From Ceriagrion tenellum (Eukaryota; Arthropoda; Insecta; Odonata; Coenagrionidae): a DNA stretch of 64,000 bases. Each line of letters starts with the position of its first letter. Within the stretch, counting starts at the first letter, position 1. The stretch spans positions 76,796,716 to 76,860,715 of the forward strand of contig OY720642.1 of assembly GCA_963169105.1 (NCBI GenBank), read 5' to 3'. The notes beneath the pieces are model-generated. The model searched no databases and was not told the DNA's origin. It worked only from the letters and a program-made list of their open reading frames with translations. The position numbers and the translations under genes were made by a program. Of the stretch, positions 34,618-51,300 are shown piece after piece.

Positions 34618-35669
34618 ATAGATGGGTAAATTACTGTTATTTTCAAGTGTGTTAAATTACAGTGGTTAATTACGTTATTTTTGAAAATACCATAATTTTC
34701 TGGTAATTTTTAATTTTCTGTAATAAATAGAGGATTAGATAGGAAAGCTGGTAGGAATAGCAAGGGGTTAGCAGAATTTAAACCATATATTGAACTGTGT
34801 CAGGCAGTACTTGGTGGAAGTTGTCTATATTCACGTTGAATAAATAACACTTGGTAGTCTCCCACAGATTTATTTGCTGGCATGACTCTTTTCACCAAAC
34901 TGTGGTACAATCATGTGTGGCATTCTTTGGTTAGGGTCATAGATATATAGACCTGGACCGAAGAACTCGGAAGGGTGTGGGGGAAGGGAGGGTCAGTGAG
35001 TGGAGAGGGAGGGGATGGGGGAATGGGAGTAAAAATTCTAAGAGTGGACCAAGGAAGAAAAACATGAGAACAGCAGTTGTAGCTTGAGACAGCTTGGTGA
35101 CGGGAGAGGGGTGAGGGAGGAAATGGGGAAGAAGGTAGCAATGTGGTTTTAAATGGCAACTTCACTACCCCCCACACTGATCCCTTCTTCCCCTTTTCCC
35201 GTCACCAACCTGTCTCAAGCTACAATCGCTATTCTTATGTTTCTCTCCCTTGGGCCACTGAAAGAATTTTTACTCCCTCACCCCCATCCCCTCTCACTCC
35301 ACTCTCCTTCCCTAATGCATTATAAATATAGAAAATATAAAAACAAACACGTAGCCAACACACAATTCGGCATTCTTTTGTCATGGTATGAGAAATTTTC
35401 ATTCCAATCATTCTAACTAGAGAAACACAAATATTCCACATGTAAAAATATCCCACATATAAGTTGCACATGTCTAAGTTTAAAATGAAGCCTTTATGAT
35501 ACATATTTGTATAGACTTGGTTTAAAAGAATATGTATGGAATACATCAGTATGAAATATACCAAAAACGGAGGTGAATTCCCCTGAAAATAACCCAAACT
35601 TGCAGTTATTTAATGGGTTTCAATTAACTATGGGAAATACCATGGTAATTTTCAGAATGGCCATCTCCA
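34618..35669. mobile_element. hAT-like MITE, copy B, with a nested foldback
   Basis: The left end ATAGATGGGTAAATTACTG and right end (ATGGTAATTTTCAGAATGGCC, then ATCTCC) match copies A and C, as do internal words such as GAGAAATTTTCATTC and GGAGGTGAATTCCC. It is longer than the other copies because a CT-rich foldback lies inside at about 34910-35320. Confidence 0.6.
34910..35320. mobile_element. CT-rich foldback element nested in MITE copy B
   Basis: The left arm (about 34975-35130, read on the minus strand) and the right arm (about 35165-35315, plus strand) share CCCTTCTTCCCC-like starts, CCCGTCACCAA, CTGTCTCAAGCTACAA, TCTTATGTTT and AATTTTTACTCCC in the same order. The arms are separated by a short spacer. 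Frames here are composition artefacts. Confidence 0.6.
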
Positions 35670-36165
35670 GAAACAGAGTGTCTATAGTATTTTACTGAAT
35701 AGATGCAATCACACAAATATTCTCTCATAGAGTCCATGCCACTGTCAATTAGCAACCTCAGTACAGTAGTAGAAGTCAACACTACAGAAAAATTTTAATG
35801 CCATGTATAGAAGGTACCATGGTTAATCCTTGTCAAAAGCTCATGAGGACAAATAACCTTCCTTGGCAAGACCAATTCTACATCTGATGCCTGATGCCCA
35901 TTAAAGCAGTTCTTTACATTGCTTTCTAAGCCCATTCTACAATGGACATAAGCAGTAAGACGTAAACCGTATGAATTAAGAGGTGAGGATTTCCTTACAG
36001 CATTCATCCTCTGATGCTGAAGTAAACCATAACAGTTCAATATATTTATACATAGTAGGATATCGAAGACAAATGAGAGTGGAAATAGTCCATGTGTGTC
36101 GAGGAATTGCTAATTCGTTATATGTGAGTGTTTCGAAAATAGTTTTAAAAATGTTATCTGAGAGG
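35670..36165. other. No gene; one MITE scrap
   Basis: A short piece near 35930-35965 (GCCCATTCTACAATGGACAT, then AAGCAGTAAGACGTAAACCG) belongs to the repeat family seen at 12541 and 36385. The rest is unremarkable. Confidence 0.4.
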
Positions 36166-36960
36166 GGCTGATAAAGTTAGATGGATTTCAAGATGATCAA
36201 GCTATAGTTAGCCAGTCAGTCAAGTGATTGCAGTCAATTATGTTTAAAAAGTGTAGTGAGGAAAGTGTTTTAATAGTTTAAAAAATGTTATTTATTTTTT
36301 AAATATCTGAAAATAACCTCCATCCTCAAAAGTACTTCTGCTAAAGCAGTGGGTGGAGACTGACCCTGGCAGTAGTAATAGCATGCTATGATTGGCTCAC
36401 ATTTTGCCTGCCATAGGTTGTAAGCCATAAAGGTGGTACTTGATCATCTTCCTCACGGCTTATGGCAGAGTCTAGTGGTTCTCTTGCGGCTTACATCTAA
36501 CCGCTCATGTCCATTATAGAATGAGCTTTAGGCACAAACTATTCCATTTGATCCATTTTACACCCCTTACTCAAATTATTCATTTTCTACCTTCTTGAGT
36601 CCAGAAAATCTCATTATTTTCATCTTATTTTCTTGAGTCTAGAAAATCTTATTATATTCATAATATAATTGATCTTCATCATAGACCTTCCTCACCATAC
36701 CTTTAATATATTCATAATTGACTGCGGCCTCTTGACTGACTGGCTAACTACCCAAGTAGCCTACCATTTTGGGCCCATATTGGGCCAATGTGGCAGGCTA
36801 CCCCATGTAACCCGGCATTGGCCATCCCACGAAACTTAATATGGGCTACCCCATGTAACCCCACATTGGCCATCCCACGAAACACAATATGGGCTACCCC
36901 ATGTAACCCCATATTGGTTTCCCCATGAAACTCAATATCGGCTACCTAATTAAATTTATA
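36166..36960. mobile_element. Composite non-autonomous element with inverted subterminal arms and minisatellite
   Basis: Arms at 36206-36243 and 36711-36750 are inverse copies (TAGTTAGCCAGTCAGTCAAG ... GCAGTCAATTATG). To the left, GCTGATAAAGTTAG ... GATGATCAAGCTAT (36168-36205) recurs inverted at 46216-46256. Within the arms is a MITE related to 12541-12668 (36385-36533). To the right, 36770-36955 is a minisatellite of about 66-bp units with the words TGGGCTACCCCATGTAACCC and CATTGGCCATCCCACGAAA. The overall plan resembles a non-autonomous element carrying tandem repeats, but the superfamily is unknown. Confidence 0.5.
36385..36533 (-). mobile_element. MITE copy related to 12541-12668
   Basis: In inverse orientation it holds ATTGGCTCACA, TTGCCTGCCATAGG, ACGGCTTATGGCAGA, TTGCGGCTTACA and TGTCCATTATAGAATGAGC, matching the order of words at 12541-12668. 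Non-coding. Confidence 0.55.
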
Positions 36961-37130
36961 ATGGTAAATCATAGAGTTAACTAATATTTTATACCTCAGC
37001 GCACAAGTTTTCATGTTTGCTTTCCCATGGGCTCAAGGCTTGATTCAAGGCTCACTTAATTATCTGAGTCCATATGACACACCAATTTTTTCATATGCAA
37101 AAGCATATATATAATGTATCATATATATAT

Positions 37131-41784
<4,654 letters not shown>

Positions 41785-41963
41785 CCCGTTCACACGATAC
41801 GACTTTTCGCCGTGCGTCGTGGACGGCACGGCGCCGTGCATTGTTGAACCCCGCCGATACGTGTGAATGGATACATTTACCATTTACGCTAATGCCATTG
41901 AATAGACACGACGTCGTGTCGTATACGATGCACGGCGAAAAGTCGTAACGTGTGAACGAGGCC
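41785..41963. mobile_element. Short TIR MITE, about 180 bp
   Basis: The left CGTTCACACGATACGACTTT and right (inverse CGTTCACACGTTACGACTTT) ends share CGCCGTGC just inside. The interior is GC-rich with CGACGTCG palindromes. The right terminus continues as AGGCC, a common MITE terminus pattern. Non-coding. Confidence 0.7.
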
Positions 41964-44900
41964 TAATAATTGTCGTCGCTGGTCGTCGCCTGCCGTCGCT
42001 GGGTTATGTAGTCAATGAGCGAAGCTGATTGTTCAAAACAATTCTTCCATACATATCCACTGATTTTCTTTTCACATTCTGCGTGCATTTATTGCAAATT
42101 ATTGAACTCTTCGCTAGTTCGTTATCCCTAGCAATGCGGACCGAAATAATATGCGCGTGGTGTGGATTCAAAAGAAAACGTATTAATTCACAGTTGACTC
42201 CATAGTGTTGAATGGAATGTTATGCCAGTTCAATCGTTTGAGTCAGTCGTCCAAGAGCTAGAATTGAAGAGCCTTTTGGGAGCAGCTTAGTATCCCCATT
42301 GACTACAAGATCCTGTAAACTAGTATCGGGTAAGTAAATACAGTACTTAATGATTTTAAGTATTACTCTTCATAAGTATTATTGTTTTTGATTTTCTAAT
42401 ATGTCTCATATTGCTGTGTGTCTTTCTTAAGAATCATACACGCGATAGTATACTACAGTTACTTCATTGAATTAAGCACGGAATTTTATAAGAGCCCTAG
42501 GCTCATAAGTGCTTACTGTTCATAATATCTGCGTATTCGGTGATAAATTAAGTCATGCATCGGCTCGGCAATTCTGCGTGAAATCATTCTTCCGCAATAG
42601 GTACTCATTCGAATTTGTGACAGAGGCTTTTAACATGAATATAAGTATGATGTTTTTTTCATTTTGTCCCTCAGAATGGCAATAAAATAATTAATAATTA
42701 GGATAAGAAGCTCCGAGCTGTGTTCTCGTCAAGTCTACTGACAGGGCAGTTTTTTCACATGGCGAGCACGGAGGCCGGGGGCTTCGTAAGTGCTATCAAG
42801 TAGTATCAAGTAGAGAGGGATGAAGGTTGCCATGTCGAAAAAATATAGCAATGGGACCTCATTCTAGATTCCAACGGGGGGATATGATAATCATTATCAT
42901 ATATTATTATATATAATTAATTATCATCTTTGGTCATTAATCATAAAAAATTCACTGACTATTGAAGTTGTATTATTACTTTGGGTAAACTGGGGGCGGC
43001 AACCGACAGGGCATTGAACACTGATAGATTATTAACCTCAATGCGGTGTAAAATCCCGAAGAGGAAGCATCGTATTGACCGTGATTAGAACACAGATCCC
43101 TCGATATCTCGCCGAGTGTTTCCAAGCAACCGAAGTGTCCTTATCGGTAAGGGTTTTTAAGGATTTAAAAGATCAAAATATGAAATACTGCTGGATACAT
43201 AATGTCACAGAGGCAGTCCAAATCATGCGCTAAGCCCCAGAGTCCGCGAGGTTTTTACCAATCACATTTGAACTTTTAGAAATGAGCGCTCTTTGACAAA
43301 ATTTTAGGGTACTGGGACTGGGCACGGCATTACGTTCGCAGGGCCTGTACGAAAATCCCACTGAGGAAAACCAGTCACCTTAACCTGGATTCTTGCACGG
43401 ATCTCTCTATTTTGCGCCGAGTACTCAAATGACGTAAAAATCCTATGCTTCATCCGACGTATTTTTCTGTAGCCACCGCACCCTAATGTCCCTCGGCCAC
43501 TTGCATTCCTTTACTGCCCCACTGCCGTGGCACACGCAACCGCACAGAGAAAAGGGCTCCAGTCAATCGCTTCTAGATGTTGAGAACAAAGAGGGAAGGA
43601 CGCAACTCGGGATGGAGGACTTGAGCTTTTTCCAGAACTATTCGAACCTAAGCTAGCCAGAGCATTAGCGTGGTTGTTTAGTCGTGTTTGCGGAGCGTGC
43701 GTGAGCGCAATTGCTGCGGAAGACCAAAGGAGTTGCCTTCGGCTTTAATCTTCTTCTTCTTCGGCTTTAATACAACGAGAATTCCCTTCAAGTGTCACCG
43801 CTTTTAGGGGGTAAGTTAATTCCACCGTTTCCATTTCCTGAATTTTCATCATTGTTTCCTATATTAAGGACTGCTTTCTGAATTTCCATTGCATATCCAA
43901 GTATTCTCGTGGAGTCGCCCACAGACATACTACGGCAGAATTATGGGAAACTGATAAAAAAATTGAACTCTCCACGTTAAATAAAACGTCATGTCATGAA
44001 ATAACATTCGATTGCAGTCTTTTTGCGCATCCTCCAAATCAAATCAGGGAGTACAATGAAATTTCTGTCGTTTTCTTTCTTTCCATCATTGTTTCCAATC
44101 TTCAAGTTAGTAATTGATATCTTCAAAAACTTTCTTCTTTGTGATGAGCGTAACCTCCAATATGTAGCGGCAATAATCACGCATAACTTCTCCACATCCA
44201 ATATCCAGTTTTCCTTCGAATAGCGCGGGAAATGCGGAAGTGTTGGCGATATCTTACGGCGGAGTTAAAAAAATACGAAAATATTTATATTCATATATTT
44301 AAAAATATTCTACTTCAGTTAGTTTATTATTCTGCTTAAGTGTGAGTAACTCACACGGGAAAGGACATTTTATCGCAGCTGAGTTCCCTGTATTTCTCGA
44401 AGTCAAAACTAAATTTTTGAATAAATTCCAAAGTTGAATATTCTTAGCATACTTACTTGCATGAATTTTCACGATTTAGAAGTCAAATCTGCCAATCTAA
44501 AGTTACTCAATTAAATCAAGTAATTATTAGATCTTCAGGATAAAATAACGAATTAGATAAGACGGAAACTAGCGATAGAAAGAGAGCAAAAGACAACTCC
44601 GTTAGTATTGGAGGTAGAAATTCGCTTGAAATTTGCCTGCAAAATACAAGGAATTCATCTCAATGTTTAAAATTTTGTGATATCTAACGGACATTTACTT
44701 TAAAAAACCACTACTCATAAAATCAGGAACGGCGAACCCATGCTGAGAATTGTCGGCTGAAGGGTTCGAGGGTCGAGCGGTTTTTGGCCAAGGGTCGACT
44801 CCCCTCCCTCTGGTTTGGGAAGTCTCGAAGGGGGAGAGGATACTCTACCCAAATGTGCTTTCCCGCCCCTCTAAACACTTTGCACACGTTTTCGCATTTG

Positions 44901-45057
44901 CGAGTTTTGCATGTCCCTAGTTATAAATGTCCAGTTTCAAATAAGTCATTTCATGTTCCCTGAGTTGAACAAATTTACCAGAAGCATGAGTACTTGTCTA
45001 TTCTCAAAATTGTTTAAATTTATTTAATTATATTATGTATTATTATATATTTCCAGC
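41964..45057. other. No certain gene; possible 5' exons
   Basis: Strong donor-like words follow GC-richer stretches at about 42329 (CGG then GTAAGTAAA) and 43810 (GGGG then GTAAGTTAA). Upstream of the second is a CpG-richer patch (43640-43730) that could hold a promoter. There is no coding support, so these are possible first exons only. A TCGGCTTTAAT repeat occurs at 43738-43770. Short frames (43989-44223) are unidentified. Confidence 0.3.
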
Positions 45058-45290
45058 TGGGATCCGAAGGTCACTTCCTGCTTCAACAGAAGCTGATATC
45101 AGTTTGGAGGTGGGAGTAACCCTGGCACAGGCTTGAGATCGTGATGAAGGGAACACAGGAGCCGAGTTTGTGAAGGAGGAGGAGGACAAGGGGTAGATGA
45201 TGAATTGTTTGAAGGGGAGGTTGTTTGGGCAGTTAGCTTTCATTGTATTTTTGTGAATATTTTTTTTACTTAAATAAAATTTGTATTGAA
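45058..45290 (+). other. Candidate terminal exon with poly(A) signal
   Basis: A TATATATTTCCAG acceptor at about 45044-45056 leads into a GC-richer stretch. One frame (G-I-R-R-S-L-P-A-S-T-E-A-D-I) stays open to a TGA near 45135, and another stays open for 15 codons. AATAAA lies at about 45273. This has the shape of a last exon of a plus-strand transcript, perhaps joined to the donor near 43810. The product is unknown and it may be non-coding. Confidence 0.3.
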
Positions 45291-45660
45291 ATGTTTTTTG
45301 GAATATTAATTTCATACACATCATTCTAATGATAATTGTCATTCTATTACATACTGAAACGCTCTATTTATGGAATGTTTGTCCTCAGGATAGGAAACTC
45401 CTTGGTAAGTGGTGTATAAGTGGCTGATATTATATGTTAAAGTATAGTTACTGTACCCTTATTTCTGGGGCCTAATACCTTTAACTTTTTAATTGAATCC
45501 TGTTAGTATTGCTATCAGTTCATCCTTGCTACGAGTATTAAGTACCCCTTGTAGTCTGAATTTCATATTTTAGGTTTCAAACTATTTTGGCATGTCATGT
45601 TTCACCTGTAAATATTGCGTTTTTTGGGTCTCGCAAGGTAACAAATCAGTTGTACCTGTA
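45291..45660. other. No gene recognised
   Basis: AT-rich; nothing identified. Confidence 0.4.
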
Positions 45661-46258
45661 GACCCAACATTAATGTGGGGGTCTACAGGCATGCTAAACT
45701 GGGGATTCATGGGGTAGCCAATTGTTGGCTATTCATTGGTTATCATCTCATTGCCAACATATAGCCGATATGGGGTGCCAATGAATAGCCAATGAGGGTT
45801 TTCATGGGGTAGCCCATATTGGGCCCACGTTGGCTGCCTATGGGCTGGCCAATATTGGCCATTCATTGGTTCTGATCTCATTCCCAACATATAGCCAATA
45901 TGGGGTGGATATGGGGTGCCAATGAATAGCCAATGAGGGTTTTCATGGGGTAGCCCATATTGGGCCCACGTTGGCTGCCTATGGGCGGGCCAATATTGGC
46001 TATTCATTGGTTCTGATCTCATTCCCAACATATACCCAATATGGGGTGGATATGAGGTGCCAATGAATAGCCAAAGTGGGGTTTCATGGGGTAGCCCATA
46101 TTGGGCCCATGTTGGCAGCCTATGGGTTGGCCAACATTGGCTTTTCATTGGTTCTGATCTCATTCCCAACATATACCCAATATGGGGTGCCAATGAATAG
46201 CCAATATTGAGTGGCTACTGGGGCATAGCTTGATCATCCCTAAATGTTCCTAACTTTA
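45661..46258. repeat. 141-bp minisatellite, about three units, with flanking element end
   Basis: Units of 141 bases (45760-46205) repeat words such as GGGCCCACGTTGGCTGCCTATGGG, here CCATATTGGGCCCA, CATTCATTGGTTCTGATCTC and ATGAATAGCCAATG. Because 141 is divisible by three, one minus frame stays open for 154 codons as a 47-residue repeat; this is a repeat artefact, not a gene. The right edge (46216-46256) matches the inverse of 36168-36205, so this and the 36.8-kb minisatellite belong to related elements. Confidence 0.8.
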
Positions 46259-47936
46259 TCAGCCTCCCTCAGGCCTAAATGCTGACATATCATCTAAGGT
46301 AGCCAAAAATGTCTGGTAAAAATTCAGTTCATCTTAAATTAAATTCGGTAATAATGACATATATAATAATGACATGCATACATGCTAGCCGACATTTATA
46401 ATATACATATCCAGTTACTGAAAAAAAAGCACGGGCATACTTGTTACTCTAAGTGAACTATATTTTGATTGATGGAAAATTAATAATCCAAGCAATCCTC
46501 AATTTTTCGAGAATGATCATAAAAGTGAATACATTTTATCTCTTTCAAATAACCTGCATTGAATCATTAGTAATGCTCCGATGGATTTTTTCATTCACCT
46601 TTCAGTCATAGTATTCTAGTAATCAGAAATTTATAGTCATAGTTACAATGCACTACCAATGTAATGTGTTTGTAAAGGACTGTTTGGTCTTTTTGGATTT
46701 CCCATATTGGGATTTCTGAACACCCACATTTCTTCTTGTTGGTGAGTGAGTCAATTTCTCATATGTTAGAAATTAAAACTGCTGCACTCATTAAGTGCTG
46801 CCCTCTACTGGCATTCTTTCCATTTTTCTATTGTCATTTTTCATATCTTAAAGAAAGCTCTTGTTTCCTGTGAATAATGGACGCTACTTTGGCTGTTGTA
46901 TATTGTACTTGTTCTGTGAAATACAATCCATGGCATCAATGCTTATTTTTAACTATTAGCGCTCAATAACACTATACCCGAATCATGAAAATCAACACTT
47001 CTCCATTGCTGGAGGCCTCTTTAGAGCTGATGAATGAGCCATGAGGAGGTATCTGGCAAATAAATTCACCTTATTGGAATGCAGTATGAACAAAACAGAT
47101 TTAACAGCATACAAGGAGCAATGCCAGTTGTTGATTCCAGATTGATGCTGCACTATTGAAAGTATTTATTGAAAATTGTGGCAGAGCCCATTAAAACATT
47201 TCCTTTAATTTCTCAAGAAAAAACAGAATTCTCACAATATCAGGCATAGCATAGCTTAGGAAGGAGAATATCATTGTTATGCTATGAGGAGAACCAGGTA
47301 CTACTTTTTCCAGTGTTGCCACATCATAATTTTTTTATATATCACATAAATGCGTATCTGTACAAATTATAAGCCTATATATGGTATTTTTGAGTTTGGT
47401 TTACACTCAACTCTTCAGGGATCAGCTCAAATGTTATTACAGATTGTGATTGAATGGTGTTACAAGATAATTAGAGCCAAGAGTATCACAGTTGTAAAAT
47501 TCTGGCTGCAGAGTTCATGTATCAAGAATTACATTAGATTCTAGCAAAAGTCAGCTTGGTTGTACTTGGAAATGACATCGATTTCCCGTAAGAGCAGCTT
47601 ATGCAATGAGTATACATAAGACTTATGGCCAAACATTTCAATTGGTTGGGAATTAGGTACTTACCAAAAGAAATGTTTATGTATGGCAAGTTGGTTATTT
47701 GTGATAGGTAGAGCATATAAGATTGCTTCAATTTAAAATACACATTTCATTGTCGAGCAATGCTCAGTCTCCAGGTAGTAAATTTCTCTGAACAGCATTT
47801 AATTAAAAATAATACTTTTATCTGACTACTCATTTGAGAATAAGTTGTATCGCAACGTCAACTGCATAAGTTCAACCACAGATTTTGCCAATTACTTTCT
47901 GTCTCATGCTTTTATGAGGGAAGCTACACTCACACA
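46259..47936. other. AT-rich, no gene recognised
   Basis: Short frames (47350-47743) lack domains. A stretch near 46890-46980 with TATTGTACTTGTTCTGTGAAA resembles the LTR-like piece at 50930. Confidence 0.4.
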
Positions 47937-48528
47937 TAGAGATGGGTAAATTACCATAATTTTCTAATGAGATAAATTACATTGATAAATTAAAGTAAAT
48001 TTTAACAATTACAATAATTTCCTGGCAATTTTTATTTTGCTGCACTTGATAGCTAACAGAGGATTTAAAAATAAATTAATAGCTATTGCAAGGGGTTTAC
48101 AGCATTTAAACCATTACTGTAGCAGCATTAATACATTAGAAATAAGGAAAATTTACAAACAAATATGGTGGCAGATAGGCATTTTGGTGCTCATTTGTAA
48201 GGAATGAGAAATTTTCATTCAAACCGTTAAAATAACTGCCCCACAATAACACTTGTACCACTATTACCACTAGTAAATACCACTAGTAAAAATATTTCAC
48301 GAAAGAGCTGTGCTAGCCTTTATTTGTACGTAATTAAGATTGTACAAAATGTATATAGACTTAGCTTAAAATAATATATTTTGAATATATCTGTATGAAA
48401 AATATTTGAGATGGAGGGGAATGTTACTAAATATTAGAGTTATTTTCAGGGGCTGCAGTAAATTACATAAATACGATGGTAAATTACGAAAAGTACAGCA
48501 GTAATTTTCAGAATGGCTTATCTCTAAA
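47937..48528. mobile_element. hAT-like MITE, copy C
   Basis: Left end TAGAGATGGGTAAATTACC and right end inverse TAGAGATAAGCCATTCTG. It shares CACTAGTAAAAATATTTCAC, TTTATTTGTA and ATATATCTGTATGAAAAAT-type words with copies A and B. About 590 bases, non-coding. Confidence 0.65.
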
Positions 48529-48639
48529 TATAATACATTTTTAAACATAAGTAAGTACCTTATAATTTATGGATTAATTATGAAATCAGCAGAGTATAAT
48601 GAAGAAACATTTCATAGTTCTACTTCTGCTTTCTGGAGG

Positions 48640-48930
48640 TCACTCTCTCTATTTTATATTACCTCATTATATCATGATGCCTCACTACATCACTAGGTCA
48701 GCCAGAAGTGATAAAATAAGAGTGATAAACTGCCAAACAGATAGGTACAAAAATTCATTCTTTCTGCGCTCAATAAGCAACCACAATATAAACTGAGGTC
48801 CACTCAAAAAACTCCAATAATACATGTCACCATTTCACCTCCCAAAACCTTACATTTTTACATGGATGGTGACCTAACACCCCCTGCCACATGCTCATGC
48901 AGCAGCTTTTGGGGTAATATGTAGATGCAG
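48640..48930 (+). mobile_element. LINE 3' end (CR1/Jockey group), second copy
   Basis: It aligns with 22065-22350: AGTGATAAAATAAGAGTGAT, AACAGATAGGTACAAAAATTC, TTTCTGCGCTCAATAAGC and the end GTAATATGTAGATGCAGATG. The reading R-S-D-K-I-R-V-I-N-C, R-Y-K-N-S-F-F-L-R-S-I is the same reverse transcriptase terminus seen in the element at 18184. Confidence 0.65.
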
Positions 48931-49553
48931 ATGAGTCTAACCAAATTAATTTCAAGTGAAATAAGGATGAGAAACTGGGAAGCATATGTTAGCAGGAAAG
49001 CAGACTTGAGAGGGAACTTCTCAAACATAAGTAACAAACCATAGACAAGGGAATATCTGAAATGAGGTAGAGCACAACAGCATTAATATACATTAAGCCA
49101 TTTTAATCTTGGGACAACCTGGTTGGTAAGAACATTGTAGGTTACCTGCATTGCAAGCAATGAAACAACAACTTGGTCAATGATAGACCCTTGATACCAT
49201 ATCACAAATCAACAGGCTCGCCACATTTACTTCGGCAATTGTCCTAGAAACAGAAGAACCTAATAAAAAAATAGAGCAACCAGTAAAACCTTCCTTTAGA
49301 AGGTTGGGCCCTACAATTTGGAGGAAAACAAAAGGGGAATATCAATGGTGAGATATGCAAGAACATTTTTTCTGCAGCTGCACTATCCAGCATATAATAA
49401 TGTTTCCTACATCTAAAGCACAAGGAAAAATTTGATAATGGTTGAATACTTTTAAGGTTTATTTTAATTAAAATATTATTACCATGATTAAGAGGTACCA
49501 GGGGAGATTCTTTGTTGGCACTTTCAGTCATGGTTGAGTAATGTGTTTGTCAC
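48931..49553. other. No gene recognised
   Basis: AT-rich. A 95-codon minus frame (49244-49531) has no domain. Confidence 0.4.
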
Positions 49554-49622
49554 CTCAGAGATGGACAGCAAAGGACTCCGCTCCGACTTAACTGAGGGTA
49601 ACCGTTGTCGTTGACCACTGCA
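49554..49622 (-). CDS. Candidate internal coding exon, unknown gene
   Basis: On the minus strand GACTTACTTTGCAG precedes 69 bases ending CTCTGAG, then GTGACA. One frame encodes Q-R-Q-R-L-P-S-V-K-S-E-R-S-P-L-L-S-I-S-E and joins the candidate exon at 34492 without shifting frame. The stretch is clearly more GC-rich than its surroundings. Caution: the plus strand also shows an acceptor (GTTTGTCACCTCAG) and a very good donor (AAAGTAAGTC) around the same block, but all three plus frames carry stops. Confidence 0.3.
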
Positions 49623-50789
49623 CTGCAAAGTAAGTCAATTATAATGGACACTCAAAAGGCTGTCAAAACTACTAATTAAAAAATATTTCTTTATACCTAT
49701 GACCTTTTTGGAAAGTTGAAGTATACAATGAGACTATGCAATTGATCAATTTTTTAAGAGCATTTCAACAATGAGGAGTTGAAAAAAGTATAATGCAAGC
49801 ATTTTAAACTTTATAATGAAAACCACTGCTAACCAACAATAAGAGTTCTTCTCATGGTTTTGTCACCATCATTTATTTAAAGTGGAATTTGCAGTCTGTC
49901 AGCAGGGGTATTGTTTGAATAGACATTGATATTCTTCCACTAATCCAACTGTTCAGCTTTGATATGCCAATATCATCGCTTTTTGAAAACTCAGTTTATC
50001 GAAAAATACAGAAATCATTAGTGAATACCTTTCTCTTAGTTATCATATGATTACATTTGCATGAAGAATTTATCAAGGGAATGAAAACCATAGGGTATTA
50101 ATTAACAGCTATAGCATGGCCAACTTTGCTAATGGAATTAAGGAGCAAAAATACCACTCTCTAATTGCAAATGTTTGGCAAAAGTAACTCAGGAATGGCA
50201 TTACTATTCAATTCAATGAATTCATTTCATGATTTTTCAAGAGCTTTAAGCCTCTATAAAACTTGACAAACTGATAATCATAATAGCAATAGAATTTAAA
50301 ATTATGTTAAAGTTAATGAATTTCCAAATCCTTTTTTCATTCCAGGCCACAGTATTAACTTATTTTGAAATTTCATGATTACTCAATGTCAGAGCATATT
50401 TATGGCTACCTACAAAAAATTTTTAAATGCAGAAAACTATCACTGGATCAAGCTTGAATAATGAATTCCGAGCTAAGAACACAAGGTCACTCTTGGCAAA
50501 AGATAAATGAACAATGAGAAAAGGTTTATTTAATCATACTTGCAAAATGCTGATAACTTATTACCTCTAACACTACTAGTCAGTGCAAGTGCAATGTTCA
50601 CCATATAGCAACAGTTACGGGAAAAGCTTCAAAACAAAGGCAAAACTACTACAACATCATGCAATCACTCAATGCTATTAATGTCAGCCCAAATAAAACT
50701 AAACATAGGAACACGAAGCTTAAGGATACAGTAAAATCTAAGAGAAGATTTCAAATATACCTATATATGTAATACTATTAGAAATTATA
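49623..50789. other. AT-rich, no gene recognised
   Basis: Nothing identified over 1.2 kb. Confidence 0.4.
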
Positions 50790-50999
50790 ATGTATGCTTT
50801 GCGAGTTGCTTATTGCACTTCATTTGTTTGCCCATAGACGGCAGCCCTGTTGAGCTGGCTTAACAGCCAGTTGATATTGGACTTCCAGGCATACAGGACG
50901 CAGCCCTGGCCAGCTATCATTAATACCATGTATTGTGTTCTACTGTGAATAAATCCTGTGGCATCCAGGGAGTGTCTTATTAGAACTCACAGACACAAC
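50790..50999 (+). mobile_element. Possible solo LTR
   Basis: The stretch starts TGTATGCTTTGCGAG and ends CACAGACACAACA, contains a hairpin (GAGCTGGCTTAACAGCCAG) and a TGTGAATAAATCCTGTGGC block with a poly(A)-signal-like AATAAA about 55 bases before the end. This is the plan of a short LTR. No convincing 5-bp target duplication was found. Confidence 0.35.
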
Positions 51000-51235
51000 A
51001 GAAAGTAGAGAGTCATTTTTAAAACAGCTGCTCATTGAACATTAATATGAAATACATAACCATTCTTACAACCTACGTATAAAAATATTCACCAATGAAA
51101 CATTGAGTATGATATGTCATGAAAATGTGGAAATTGTACTTCTTATGTCATTGAACTACTATCATATGGGTGAGCAGAATAAAATAAGTGACATGAAATT
51201 AAGAGGAGAGTCAAGGGTGCTTCATGATGAGGAAA
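51000..51235. other. No gene recognised
   Basis: AT-rich; nothing identified. Confidence 0.4.
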
Positions 51236-51300
51236 ATTGAGAAAATGAGAAAAATGAGAAAATGAGAAAAATGAGAAAAAAAGAAAGAAAAAAAAATGAG
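51236..51300. repeat. Purine-rich GAGAAAAT microsatellite
   Basis: Repeats of GAGAAAAT and GAAAAATGA followed by an A/G run. Confidence 0.8.

Noticed and set aside
36166..36960. Helitron assignment
   Set aside because: No clear TC start, CTRR end with 3' hairpin, or A/T target site could be read.
50790..50999. Full LTR retrotransposon
   Set aside because: No second LTR, primer-binding site or gag/pol sequence is near; only a possible solo LTR is kept at low confidence.
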